Assembly (NCBI RefSeq): GCF_020733705.1
Contig: NZ_JAJFZM010000001.1
Coordinates: 3,162,001-3,226,000 of the forward strand
DNA from: Nocardia australiensis
GTDB lineage: Bacteria; Actinomycetota; Actinomycetes; Mycobacteriales; Mycobacteriaceae
DNA: 64,000 nucleotides
Reading direction: 5' to 3'
Under the pieces are notes generated by a model that was given only the letters and a program-made list of their open reading frames with translations, was not told the DNA's origin and did not search any database. Every line of letters begins with the position of its first letter. Position 1 is the stretch's first letter. Positions 10,327 through 19,197 of the stretch are shown here, one piece after another. Position numbers and translations under genes: made by a program.

Positions 10327-11297
10327 ATCCGCCGGACCACATCCTCGATGCCCGGTTCTTCGATGGACAGATCCCGGACTTCGGCGCGATCGGAGACGGC
10401 GGTGAGCAATCGGGCGGCCGTGATCTGCTCGGCGTCGAAAGCCAGGCGCTGTCGCATCCCACCGGCCTCGCTGGTCAGCAGTTCGGAGCAGGGCAGATCG
10501 TCGAGGTCACGGGTGGGCACGGCCAGATCGACGGTCAGCACCCGTCGAGCGCCCACCCGGACCGCGAGCCCGGTCACCGAACCGTCGTAGACCAGGCTGC
10601 CGTGGTCGACCACGAGCACTCGATCGCAGAGCCGTTCGATATCGACCATATCGTGGGTGGTCAGCAACAATGTGGTGCCGCGATCGGTGCGTTCGGCGCG
10701 CAGGAATTCGCGTAGTCGCTGTTTGGACAGCACGTCGAGACCGATGGTCGGTTCATCCAGGATCACCAATTCGGGGGAGTGCAGCAGCGCGGCGGCGACC
10801 TCGGCGCGCATGCGTTGCCCGAGGGAGAGTTGTCGCACCGGAGTGTCCAGGGTTTCGGCCATCTCGAGTTGCTCGACCAATTCGTGCGTGCGTTTGTGTG
10901 CGATATCCGGCTCCAGCCGATGGATCGCGGCGAGGATCGAAAACGATTCGCGCAGTGGCAGATCCCACCACAGCTGTGAACGCTGACCGAAAACCACTCC
11001 GATTCTCGCGGCCAGTTCGCGCCGCTGCCGCACCGGTTCCAGCCCGCAGGTACGGACACTGCCCGCGGTGGGAACCAAGATGCCGGTGAGCATTTTGATG
11101 GTCGTCGACTTACCCGCGCCATTGGCGCCGATATAGCCCACCGCGGCGCCGTGCTCGATCCGGAAGGTCATCCGATTGACGGCGATCAGTTTTTCGCGGC
11201 GTCTTCGCCAGCGGTGGCCGTTCTTGCGATGTAGGATGAATTCCCTTGTCAGGTTATCGATGTCGATGATCGCTTCCGGTAGTTCGCACTGCGCCAT
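10278..11297 (-). CDS. ABC transporter ATP-binding protein
   Basis: 339 residues from the ATG at 11297. It has Walker A GANGAGKST, the signature LSLGQRMRAEVAAALLHSPE, Walker B LVILDEPTIGLD and the switch histidine in TTHD. A C-terminal extension of about 100 residues follows. It pairs with two ABC-2 permeases encoded immediately upstream, forming an exporter of the DUF990/ABC-2 type. The substrate is unknown. Being 4-6 kb from the polyketide genes, it is a possible but unproven export route. Confidence 0.85.
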   Translation of the reverse strand: MAQCELPEAIIDIDNLTREFILHRKNGHRWRRRREKLIAVNRMTFRIEHGAAVGYIGANGAGKSTTIKMLTGILVPTAGSVRTCGLEPVRQRRELAARIGVVFGQRSQLWWDLPLRESFSILAAIHRLEPDIAHKRTHELVEQLEMAETLDTPVRQLSLGQRMRAEVAAALLHSPELVILDEPTIGLDVLSKQRLREFLRAERTDRGTTLLLTTHDMVDIERLCDRVLVVDHGSLVYDGSVTGLAVRVGARRVLTVDLAVPTRDLDDLPCSELLTSEAGGMRQRLAFDAEQITAARLLTAVSDRAEVRDLSIEEPGIEDVVRRIYESAWCPISPGSRAP

Positions 11298-11299
11298 GG

Positions 11300-12133
11300 C
11301 TATCCGCCGCCTCCCTGGTAATGCCGAGTACCGATACGCCAAAACCCAAGTGCGAGAAGCCACACCCACAGCGCCGCCAGCGGTGTCAGCCAGGCCAGCC
11401 ACGACGGCATCAAAGGCGGACCGGGTAGGCGCAGCAGCGCGATGGTGGGCAGGTAAGCCGTGAAAGATACCGGGATGGCGAAGCCGAAAAGCAGCTTCAG
11501 CGGTGTCGGGAATACCGACGCGGGCTGCATGGCGGCGAATGACCCGCCATAGGTGAAGCTGTTGGTCAGCTCCGAACCGTCGATCAAAAAGAACTGTGCG
11601 CCCGCCGCGCATACGAACAGGCCGCCGAACACCCCAATGCCACCGATCAAAGTCGCGGTCAATAATACGAATGTATCGGCGCTCCAGTCGATATCGTTAC
11701 GGATCAGGCCGAGGCCGAGAACCACGATCGCGACCGACGCGCGCGCGAACCGGCGCAACGAGATATCGCTGGTGATCAGTTGCAGCAGCAATGGCTGAGG
11801 GCGCAGGTAATAGGCATCGATCAGGCCCATTCTGATCAGCGTCGGCAGAGAATCGAGGTGACCGAACAACACCTGAGCCAATGCGAAACTGGTATTACTG
11901 AGCCCGAACAGCAGTAGCGCGCCATTGAGATCGAGACCACCGAGTACCCGGACATTGTTGAAAATGACCCACACCTCGGCGAATTCGACGAGCCCGGTCA
12001 GTAGGGCGCTGACTATCTCACTGGCGAAGGACAATCGGTAGGTCCGTTGAGCGCGGACGCGTGACGCGAGCACGGCCGCGTACGGGGTGAACCAGGTTCC
12101 AGCGGGAGTGGGCACGTACGGCGGCTCAGCCAC
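11300..12133 (-). CDS. ABC-2 type permease, second subunit
   Basis: 277 residues with six predicted membrane segments and an N-terminal soluble stretch. LSFASEIVSALLTGLVEFAEVW is characteristic of DUF990-family permeases. Two bases separate it from the ATPase gene and 8 bases of overlap link it to the first permease gene, so the three form one operon. Confidence 0.8.
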   Translation of the reverse strand: MAEPPYVPTPAGTWFTPYAAVLASRVRAQRTYRLSFASEIVSALLTGLVEFAEVWVIFNNVRVLGGLDLNGALLLFGLSNTSFALAQVLFGHLDSLPTLIRMGLIDAYYLRPQPLLLQLITSDISLRRFARASVAIVVLGLGLIRNDIDWSADTFVLLTATLIGGIGVFGGLFVCAAGAQFFLIDGSELTNSFTYGGSFAAMQPASVFPTPLKLLFGFAIPVSFTAYLPTIALLRLPGPPLMPSWLAWLTPLAALWVWLLALGFWRIGTRHYQGGGG

Positions 12134-12980
12134 CCTGCACCTCCAGCCTGCGGCTCCCGGCCGCCAGCAATATCCGGCCGAGCGCCCCGATCACGAGCAA
12201 CCAGAACACTTGCGCGGCAACGACCATCAGCGCGTCCGTCCCGATGACTCGGCCCGAAATTATGTCGATCGGGGATTGCAGGATCGACGGGAACGGAGTG
12301 GCGTGCGCGACGGTGCGTAGCCAGTCCGGGAACATGTGCACCGGCACGAACAGCCCGGCCAGAAACGTGCCGCAAATCTGGTATAGCACTCGCAGGCCAC
12401 GTGTTTCTACTACCCAGAAGCCGAGCAGTCCCACCGCGAACAGGCACAGAAACGACAGCGCCACCGCGAGAAAGACGCTGAGCGTTCCGATCAGGTAGGG
12501 GCCGGGCGTGTTCGGCATGGTCAACCCGAAGGTGAGGGTGCCGACCAATACGCTCGGTACGCCGCGCGGCAGGATGGTCGCCGTTGCCCGGCCGATATCG
12601 GCGGCGAGATAACCGAATTGAACATCGACAGGTCGCAAGAAGTCGATCGCGATATCACCATTCTTGACCCGGTCGACGAGTTCCAGTGGCGGACCCATGA
12701 ATTGGGTCGCGCCGAGCAGTCCCTGCGACAGCCAGACGTAGGCGCCGATCGTCCCCTCGTCGTAGCCGCCGAAGCCGTCGGAGGCGCGTACCGCCGCCAT
12801 CATCACCGCCGCCCGGACGAAACCGAACACGCAGTTCGTGAAAAGCCCGGCGAACATTGCCAATTTGTATTGCGACTGCCGCCGGAAACCCGCTCCGGCG
12901 AGGCGGATGTAGACCATCACCGCTCGCCGAATGTGTGCTGCCGCGGCGAGCCGACCGTCCCCCTTCGCTCTGGCGCGCAC
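12126..12980 (-). CDS. ABC-2 type permease, first subunit
   Basis: 284 residues, about six membrane segments, same family as its downstream neighbour. The start is uncertain: a GTG at 12980 gives a 21-residue basic extension, while the ATG at 12917 gives MVYIRLAGAGFRRQSQYKLA. Both permeases are expected to form a heterodimer in the cytoplasmic membrane, driven by the ATPase encoded downstream. Confidence 0.8.
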   Translation of the reverse strand: MRARAKGDGRLAAAAHIRRAVMVYIRLAGAGFRRQSQYKLAMFAGLFTNCVFGFVRAAVMMAAVRASDGFGGYDEGTIGAYVWLSQGLLGATQFMGPPLELVDRVKNGDIAIDFLRPVDVQFGYLAADIGRATATILPRGVPSVLVGTLTFGLTMPNTPGPYLIGTLSVFLAVALSFLCLFAVGLLGFWVVETRGLRVLYQICGTFLAGLFVPVHMFPDWLRTVAHATPFPSILQSPIDIISGRVIGTDALMVVAAQVFWLLVIGALGRILLAAGSRRLEVQGG

Positions 12981-13137
12981 AAACAGTCAACTGTAGAGGC
13001 CGCCGCCGGACCCGCGGAAGGCTTCCGCGCGAATTTTGGAAAAGTGCGACGAACTCGGTGCCCTAGTGTTAGAAACACAGTCACTTCACATTGCGTCTGC
13101 CGACGGCGTCGCTCGCGCAGGACAGGAAGGATCGTTC

Positions 13138-14433
13138 ATGACTGTCACCGCTAGCGATTGCTTGCAGGTCGCTCGGAACACGACCCAGGTGACCGTTTTC
13201 GAAGAGCTCGAATCGAATGTTCGCGGGTACTGCCGCGCCTGGCCGACGGTCTTCGACACCGCGAGCGGAGCCTGGCTGCGCGACGAGAACGGCAAAGACT
13301 ACCTGGACTTCTTCGCGGGTGCGGGCGCGCTGAACTACGGCCACAACAATCCGGTTCTCAAACGGGCCCTGCTCGACTACATCGCCGGTGACGGCATCAC
13401 CCATGGTTTGGATATGTCCACGGTTGCCAAGCGTCGCTTGCTGGAGGCCTTGCGCGACACCGTCCTCGCCCCGCGCGGGCTCGACTACAAGGTCCAGTTC
13501 CCCGGACCCACCGGCGCCAACGCGGTGGAAGCGGCCTTGAAACTCGCGCGCAAGGTCACCGGGCGCCCGACAATCCTCAACTTCACCAATGCCTTTCACG
13601 GAATGTCGCTCGGGGCGCTGTCGGTCACCGGCAATGCCGCCAAGCGCGCGGGAGCGGGAATTCCGCTCGCGCACGCGATGCCGATGCCCTACGACGGCTA
13701 CCTCGACGCCGACGACGGCCTGTGCTGGATGCGTCGCGCCCTCGACGACTCGTCCTCGGGCGTCGACCGGCCCGCCGCGGTGATCGTGGAGACGGTGCAG
13801 GGCGAGGGGGGCATCAATGTCGCTAGCGCGCAATGGCTTCGGCAGTTGGCCGAACTGTGCGCGGCGCGCGGCATCATGCTGATCGTCGATGACGTGCAGA
13901 TGGGTTGCGGTCGCACCGGCCCGTTCTTCTCCTTCGAGTCGGCCGGTATCACGCCCGATATCGTCACGCTCTCGAAATCGATCGGCGGTTACGGATTGCC
14001 GATGGCGCTGGTGCTTTTCAAATCCGAATTGGACCAGTGGGCTCCCGGCGAGCACAACGGAACCTTTCGTGGCAACAATCCGGCGTTCGTCACGGCGCGA
14101 GTGGCATTGGAGCACTACTGGTCCGATGGTGTGCTGGAGGCGGCGACATCGGCGAAGGGGCAGCGGATCGCGCGGATGCTGAGCGATCTCGCGGCCGGTA
14201 TCCCCGGCGTCTCGACCCGGGGGCGTGGGCTGGTGCACGGCATCGTCTTCGACGATGCCTCGCGCGCGGGCAAGGTGTGTCAACTCGCGTTCGAACGTGG
14301 ACTGCTGATGGAAACCTCCGGCTCCGAGGACGAGGTGGTGAAGCTGCTGCCGCCGTTGACGATTACCGACGACGAGATCGACCACGGTGTCTCGATCTTG
14401 ACTGACGCCGTCGCCGCGATCTGTCCGGGCTGA
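13138..14433 (+). CDS. ectB: Diaminobutyrate--2-oxoglutarate aminotransferase (EctB-like)
   Basis: 431 residues from the ATG at 13138, preceded by GGAAGG. A class III aminotransferase with FPGPTGANAVEAALKLAR, FTNAFHGMSLG, VDDVQMGCGRTG and the PLP lysine in TLSKSIGG. The N-terminus VFEELESNVRGYCR is typical of EctB, which converts aspartate semialdehyde to 2,4-diaminobutyrate. No ectA, ectC or ectD is adjacent, so the gene stands alone. It may provide diaminobutyrate for another product, or be a paralogue. Confidence 0.8.
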   Translation: MTVTASDCLQVARNTTQVTVFEELESNVRGYCRAWPTVFDTASGAWLRDENGKDYLDFFAGAGALNYGHNNPVLKRALLDYIAGDGITHGLDMSTVAKRRLLEALRDTVLAPRGLDYKVQFPGPTGANAVEAALKLARKVTGRPTILNFTNAFHGMSLGALSVTGNAAKRAGAGIPLAHAMPMPYDGYLDADDGLCWMRRALDDSSSGVDRPAAVIVETVQGEGGINVASAQWLRQLAELCAARGIMLIVDDVQMGCGRTGPFFSFESAGITPDIVTLSKSIGGYGLPMALVLFKSELDQWAPGEHNGTFRGNNPAFVTARVALEHYWSDGVLEAATSAKGQRIARMLSDLAAGIPGVSTRGRGLVHGIVFDDASRAGKVCQLAFERGLLMETSGSEDEVVKLLPPLTITDDEIDHGVSILTDAVAAICPG

Positions 14434-14463
14434 CCCGAGTGCCGGCCCGCGCTCATTTGACGA

Positions 14464-15708
14464 TTACCCGCCGATGCCCAATCGCTGTGCCGCGATGGCC
14501 AGGTCCTTGTCACCGCGACCGGAGAGCGAAAGTACCGTCACCGAATCGGCCGACAGCTCACCGTGGCGCGCCATCTGCATCAGGTAACCGACCGCGTGCG
14601 CGGATTCGAGGGCGACGATGATGCCCTCGCTGTGGCTCATCGCCCGCATGCCACCCAACGCCACCGCGTCGGTCGCGGTGCGATAGGTGACCCGGCCGGT
14701 GTCCTTGAGGTAGCTGAGTTCGGGGCCGACACCGGGGTAGTCCAGGCCCGCGGCGATGCTGTGCGTGCGAATGATCTGACCGTCCGAGTCCTGCAGTAGA
14801 TAGCTGTAGCCGCCATCCATTTCGCCGGGCGTGCCCACACTGAGGGTTGCCGCGTGATCGCCGGTCTCCATACCTCGGCCCGCGGCCTCGACACCGATCA
14901 ATTCGACACCGGAATCGCCAGCGAAAGAGTGGAACAGCCCGATGGCATTGCTGCCGCTGCCCACACATGCCATGACGTAATCGGGAAGCCTGCCTTCGGA
15001 TTTCAGGATCTGGGCTCTGGCCTCGGCGCCGATCACCGTTTGGAAATCCCGCACGATCATCGGGTAGGGCGCGGGTCCGGTCGCCGTGCCGAACAGGTAG
15101 TAGGTGGTGTCCAGGTTCGCCACCCAATCGCGGACGGCTTCGGTGATCGCGTCCTTGAGTCTGCGGCCGCCGGTCTGTACCGCGCGAACCTCGGCGCCGA
15201 GCAAGTTCATGCGCACGACGTTGGATACTTGTCGCCGCATATCCTCGGCGCCCATGTAGATCACGCAGGCCAAGCCGAGCATCGAGCACACCGTCGCCAC
15301 CGCGACGCCGTGCTGACCGGCGCCGGTCTCGGCGATGATCCTGGTCTTGCCCATCCGTTTGGCGAGCAGACCCTGGCCGAGTGCGTTATTGATCTTGTGC
15401 GCGCCGGTATGAGCCATATCTTCGCGTTTCAGATAGATCTTGGCCCCCGGCACCGCCAGCAGTTGCGCGAACCGCGGCGCCTGATGAAACAGCGTGGGAC
15501 GGCCCACGCGGTCGCACAGCAGACGGTCGAGTTCGCTCATGAATTCGGCGTCATCGCGGGCCGTTCGGTACGACTGTTCGAGCTCGATCAGCGCGGCCAT
15601 CAGACCTTCCGGAACATATCTGCCGCCGAACTCGCCGAATCGTCCGTGTTCGTCCGGAAATACTCCGTGCCGATACGCGCCCTGCGCCACGCTGTGATCA
15701 ATAACCAT
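14464..15708 (-). CDS. trpB: Tryptophan synthase beta chain-like PLP enzyme, stand-alone
   Basis: 414 residues from the ATG at 15708; an in-frame upstream start at 15789 would add 27 residues. All TrpB landmarks are present: RFGEFGGRYVPE, the PLP lysine in HTGAHKINN, the catalytic Glu in AETGAGQHG, GSGSNAIG for phosphate binding, and EGIIVALESAHA. There is no trpA or trpC beside it, so it is probably an extra copy outside the trp operon. It runs convergently with the ectB-like gene. It may do beta-replacement on serine with another nucleophile. Confidence 0.8.
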   Translation of the reverse strand: MVIDHSVAQGAYRHGVFPDEHGRFGEFGGRYVPEGLMAALIELEQSYRTARDDAEFMSELDRLLCDRVGRPTLFHQAPRFAQLLAVPGAKIYLKREDMAHTGAHKINNALGQGLLAKRMGKTRIIAETGAGQHGVAVATVCSMLGLACVIYMGAEDMRRQVSNVVRMNLLGAEVRAVQTGGRRLKDAITEAVRDWVANLDTTYYLFGTATGPAPYPMIVRDFQTVIGAEARAQILKSEGRLPDYVMACVGSGSNAIGLFHSFAGDSGVELIGVEAAGRGMETGDHAATLSVGTPGEMDGGYSYLLQDSDGQIIRTHSIAAGLDYPGVGPELSYLKDTGRVTYRTATDAVALGGMRAMSHSEGIIVALESAHAVGYLMQMARHGELSADSVTVLSLSGRGDKDLAIAAQRLGIGG

Positions 15709-16057
15709 CCGTACCAACGCTTTCAATCGTGTAGCTCCTCGCGCCGCAGTCTGTCCCGCGGGTGCGAGCGCTACGCCACCAATCGGCAACGGTTTAGTTA
15801 ATAGACCGTGATCGTCGTTCTTTCCGACAGTGGGAATAGGTGAGGCTTGCGTGACACGGTTCGAGTTCGACCGGTGCCGGTGAAATGGGCGGCGCCGTTT
15901 CCGAGATCGCGTGGAGATGATCGAGCCGTACTCGCTGCGTTGTGTTGCGAAGGCGACGAGCGGCCGAAAATCGGGATATGGGCGCTCTTTGCGCAGGCGG
16001 CGTCGAGGGCTGCGATGATCTCGCGGGCCATCGCGTCACGACGGAGTCGTCATGTGC
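15709..16057. other. Intergenic region
   Basis: 349 bases between the trpB-like and hydrolase genes, both transcribed leftward. I see no convincing coding frame, repeat or structured RNA. It presumably carries the promoter of the trpB-like gene and the end of the leftward cluster transcript. Confidence 0.5.
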
Positions 16058-16918
16058 TCAGCTCGCGCTTCGCCGTACCAGGCATTCTTCGAAGAAGCCG
16101 AGCGACCGCAGATGATATGACCGCGCGGCCCAGCCGAGGCTGATGTTGTGCCCGGCGCCGAGCTGGTGTTCGACGAGAATGGTTGGCGCACTCCGGAAAG
16201 CGGCGCTCAGCTCGCGGACCGACTCGGCGTCGTGCCGCCAAATGGCCTCGTATTCGGCGAAGGTGAAGCGAACGGGGACCGGGATTCTCGCTGCGACGTC
16301 CGCGAATATCGCTGTCCAGCCGAATACTTCAGCACGCTCACTGGGCGGTGCGGGGCCGAGCATCGCCGCACCGGAGCGAAACGTGCCCGGCGGGTACAGC
16401 CGCAGCGCGCCCCAGTGCAGACGCACCGTGTCCGGTTTCAAGCGGTCCGCGAAATGTGAGCCCCATCCCGAGATGTCGAGGCCGAGCACGTCGGTGCCGT
16501 CCGGATCGGCGGCTATGGTCATGGCGACCGCGCTACCGAAGGAGTGTCCGAGCAGGAAGAGCCCTTGTCCCACCGCATGGTTCGCGCGGAAGTTCCGCAG
16601 GGCGACCGCAATGGTGTCGGCCTGCCGCGAGATCGACTGTCCACCAGTCAGGTCGGGTGTGGATCCGTGGTATCCCGGCCGGTCGATCGCCAGCATCGTG
16701 TATCCGAGCCGTGCCCCGAGCGTCAGTAATGACACGTCGGGGTGCGCACGGCCGTCGAAGTAGTGCGCGCTGGTGCCCGTGCCGTGCAGTGCGACGACCA
16801 CCGCGCGCGGGTTCTCGGCCGCGCACAGCAGCGCCGACAGAGTGAGTTCGCCTGCCGCCAGATCGATCCGGCGGACCTCGGGGACCGAGACGCTCGGCGT
16901 GGGTATCGACAACGTCAT
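16058..16918 (-). CDS. Alpha/beta hydrolase (possible editing or release hydrolase)
   Basis: 286 residues from the ATG at 16918. The nucleophile elbow GHSFGSAVAM, an oxyanion-type VVALHGTGTS and a late GAGHN histidine are all present, so it should be catalytically competent. There is no signal peptide. Its ATG overlaps the TGA of the preceding 54-residue monooxygenase relic, which itself overlaps the aromatase/cyclase gene. It is therefore the last gene of the PKS operon. A role in polyketide hydrolysis or lactone opening is an inference from position. Confidence 0.75.
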   Translation of the reverse strand: MTLSIPTPSVSVPEVRRIDLAAGELTLSALLCAAENPRAVVVALHGTGTSAHYFDGRAHPDVSLLTLGARLGYTMLAIDRPGYHGSTPDLTGGQSISRQADTIAVALRNFRANHAVGQGLFLLGHSFGSAVAMTIAADPDGTDVLGLDISGWGSHFADRLKPDTVRLHWGALRLYPPGTFRSGAAMLGPAPPSERAEVFGWTAIFADVAARIPVPVRFTFAEYEAIWRHDAESVRELSAAFRSAPTILVEHQLGAGHNISLGWAARSYHLRSLGFFEECLVRRSAS

Positions 16919-17079
16919 CGCACATCCCGCATGTGCGTCGGGCCGGCGAACCAGCGGCGGACCGCGGTCACTGCGGCCGCCGCGCCGCCGAGCCGCAGCT
17001 CGGCGGCGAGCAGCAGACCCAACGGCCCCGCACCGACGACGATGACATCCGCATCGAAATCGTTGGCAGCCACGATCAC
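16915..17079 (-). pseudogene. Truncated FAD-dependent aromatic hydroxylase (N-terminal relic)
   Basis: A 54-codon frame beginning GTG at 17079 that overlaps the aromatase/cyclase stop (GTGA) and ends in a TGA overlapping the next ATG. The protein has DADVIVVGAGPLGLLLAAEL followed by RLGGA. That is the FAD-binding beta-alpha-beta start of PgaE/RdmE-type polyketide hydroxylases, which are normally about 500 residues. About 20 unrelated residues follow, then the frame stops. I read it as what remains after an in-frame internal deletion that kept translational coupling on both sides. A working mini-protein is unlikely. Confidence 0.7.
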
Positions 17080-18038
17080 TCGACGGCGGGTGCACCCGCT
17101 CGGTCCTCGGCATATGCCTTGGCGAGTTCCAGGGTGGCGCTGCTGTTGGTGCTCAGGGCATTTCGTACGTAATCTCGCGCATCGGCCGTAGTCGCGGTGT
17201 CGCCGAGAATCGAGGGGATGTTATCGGTGTTCAACACCACGGTGTGTCGTGACGATGCGAGCACTCCGCCGTCGGTCGGTGTGAAGGTCCACACGCCCGT
17301 GTGCAGCGCAAGCAATTTCGGCAGGGTGACCTGTTTGTACACGATCCGCTCCCCGGGAAATACCACCCGATACGACATCGTGCGGTGGGTGGATCCGTCC
17401 TTGGTCTTGGTATCCATCTCGAGGGTCTGCACCCCCTGTTCGGTCTGCTCGAATCGGACCGACGCCACATGGGGGAGTCGTTCGACCCATCGATCCGCCT
17501 CGTTCACGAAGTCGTACACATCATCGGCACCGCCGTGCACCACGACCGAATCCTCGAAGGAGAAGGTCGATTCCGTTGCGGCGACGGCAGATTCGATATT
17601 GCCCCGCAGCGCGGTCAGTTCCGCGCGGGAATTGCGGTCGACCGCGGCATCGATCCACGCCAGGCTCTTCGGATCGTCGTCGATCGCTCGATAGCCGTGC
17701 AACAACCGCACTCGCGAATTGCCTGCCCGATCCGGCTCGATGATCCACTCCCCGCGCATCGCGGCCACTGGCGGCGCCGAAACCTCCTGCTGGAAGCGGA
17801 TCCGAGACCGGTCGGGATCCAGTGTGCGCCGCGACACCCAGCTCTTCGGCTCGCCATTCGCCGTGGCCCAGATCCGAATGCGTTCCTCCCGATCGCCGGT
17901 GGTCACCTGGTCGACGTGGATGGTGGGCGGGAAGATACGCGGCCAGTTCTCGACCTCCGCGATCATCCGGTAGACGACGGCGGCGGGTGCCGCGATCGTG
18001 ACCTCATGTTCGCATTCGCGCTGATCGACTGTGGGCAT
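17076..18038 (-). CDS. Two-domain aromatase/cyclase (SRPBCC fold)
   Basis: 320 residues with two START/SRPBCC domains. The first (1-150) begins with HEVTIAAPAAVVYRMIAEVENWPRIF. The second (155-310) has VVVHGGADDVYDFVNEADRWVERLPHV. The didomain form is that of ActVII, SnoaE and AknE1, which close and aromatise the first ring after C-9 ketoreduction. It lies downstream of the ketoreductase and ACP genes on the same strand, 45 bases after the ketoreductase. It should act in the cytoplasm on the ACP-bound poly-beta-ketone. Confidence 0.9.
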   Translation of the reverse strand: MPTVDQRECEHEVTIAAPAAVVYRMIAEVENWPRIFPPTIHVDQVTTGDREERIRIWATANGEPKSWVSRRTLDPDRSRIRFQQEVSAPPVAAMRGEWIIEPDRAGNSRVRLLHGYRAIDDDPKSLAWIDAAVDRNSRAELTALRGNIESAVAATESTFSFEDSVVVHGGADDVYDFVNEADRWVERLPHVASVRFEQTEQGVQTLEMDTKTKDGSTHRTMSYRVVFPGERIVYKQVTLPKLLALHTGVWTFTPTDGGVLASSRHTVVLNTDNIPSILGDTATTADARDYVRNALSTNSSATLELAKAYAEDRAGAPAVE

Positions 18039-18083
18039 GATCGCCTCCTGGACGGAGTGGATGAATAGCGGAGTGGATGAATA

Positions 18084-18869
18084 TCAGAAGTTGCCGAGGC
18101 CGCCGCAGACGTTGAGCGCCTGGGAGGTGATGGAGGCGGCCACATCCGAGACCAGGTAGCCGACCAACCCCGCGACCTCGTCAGGTGTCGAATACCTGCC
18201 GAGCGGAATTTTCGACTGGAACCGCGTCAGGATCTGTTCCTCGGTGGTGTCATAGGCCGCGGCGTAGCCCTGCCGGACTCGTTGTGCCATCGGCGTTTCC
18301 ACGTAACCGGGGCATACTGCGTTGACCGTGATGCCGGTCGGGGCCAGCTCGTTGCCGAGCGCTTTGGTGAAGCCGACCACTCCGTGTTTCGAGGCCGAAT
18401 AGGGTGCGCCGAGGACGACGCCCTGTTTGCCCGCCGTGGACGCGATGTTGACAATCCGCCCCCACGGTTTGTCCCGCATGCCGCCGGTATCGAGCACCTC
18501 CCGCGTCATCCGGAATACGCTGTGCAGGTTGGTGTCTATGACGTCGAACCACAATTCGTCGGTCAAGTCGGCGGTGACACCGCCACCGCTGCGGCCGGCA
18601 TTGTTCACCAGGATGTCGACAGCGCCGAAGCGGGTAACCGCGGCGGTGACGAATTCGTGCACCGCGTCGCCGGATCGGACATCGAGTTCGGTGCCGTCGG
18701 CGTGTAGACCCCGTTCCCGCAGGGCTTTCACCGTCTGGGCGACGGACTCCGCCGTGCGTGCCCCGATGAAGACCCGATGTCCTTGGCTCGCGAGCTGATT
18801 CGCAACCGCCAGGCCGATGCCACTGGTCGCCCCGGTGATCAGCGCGACACGGCCGTCCTGCGCACTCAT
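18084..18869 (-). CDS. Type II PKS C-9 ketoreductase (ActIII-like)
   Basis: 261 residues, the same length as ActIII, with cofactor motif TGATSGIG and catalytic Ser144, Tyr157 and Lys161 in STAGKQG and YSASK. The C-terminal ALNVCGGLGNF is nearly that of ActIII. It reduces the C-9 carbonyl of the nascent chain, which predicts a 9-reduced aglycone as in anthracyclines and angucyclines. The PGG motif of ActIII (residues 94-96), linked to stereocontrol, reads SGG here. Its start overlaps the ACP stop (ATGA). Confidence 0.92.
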   Translation of the reverse strand: MSAQDGRVALITGATSGIGLAVANQLASQGHRVFIGARTAESVAQTVKALRERGLHADGTELDVRSGDAVHEFVTAAVTRFGAVDILVNNAGRSGGGVTADLTDELWFDVIDTNLHSVFRMTREVLDTGGMRDKPWGRIVNIASTAGKQGVVLGAPYSASKHGVVGFTKALGNELAPTGITVNAVCPGYVETPMAQRVRQGYAAAYDTTEEQILTRFQSKIPLGRYSTPDEVAGLVGYLVSDVAASITSQALNVCGGLGNF

Positions 18870-19129
18870 GCCGCCGTCCCGGCCGCGATGGCATTGTTGA
18901 CGGCGTCGACGAATGACCGCGGTGTCCTCGAACCGGTCAGCACCGAATCGTCCAGGGAAATACCGAATTCGCGTTCGATATGACCGCCCGCCTCCAGCAG
19001 TGCGAGCGAGTCGTAGCCGAGATCCTCGAACTCCTGCTCGCTATCGGAGACGAAATTGGCACCGTCGCCGCCGACCGCGGCGAACATGATGCCCTGGAAT
19101 TCCTCGATTGTGAGATGCCTGTTGGCCAT
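18866..19129 (-). CDS. Type II PKS acyl carrier protein
   Basis: 87 residues with the phosphopantetheine site LGYDSLALLEA at Ser41 and the usual four-helix pattern. It starts at an ATG after AGGAGAGG. It carries the growing poly-beta-ketone between KS/CLF and the ketoreductase and cyclases. Unusually it is encoded with KR and aromatase on the minus strand, about 11 kb from the KS and CLF genes rather than directly behind them. Confidence 0.92.
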   Translation of the reverse strand: MANRHLTIEEFQGIMFAAVGGDGANFVSDSEQEFEDLGYDSLALLEAGGHIEREFGISLDDSVLTGSRTPRSFVDAVNNAIAAGTAA

Positions 19130-19197
19130 GGTTGATACCTCTCCTAGAAAACTTGCTCGGGCAGCGAATTCCCTTATCTCGACGGTGTTACGTCCGT

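Noticed and set aside
10278..12980. ABC exporter as the dedicated transporter of the polyketide
   Set aside because: It is separated from the cluster by the ectB- and trpB-like genes and has no SARP-type repeat; kept only as a possibility.
19130..19197. SARP box before the ACP gene (TCGAGAT on the minus strand)
   Set aside because: Only one heptamer; the sequence 11 bp away does not match.
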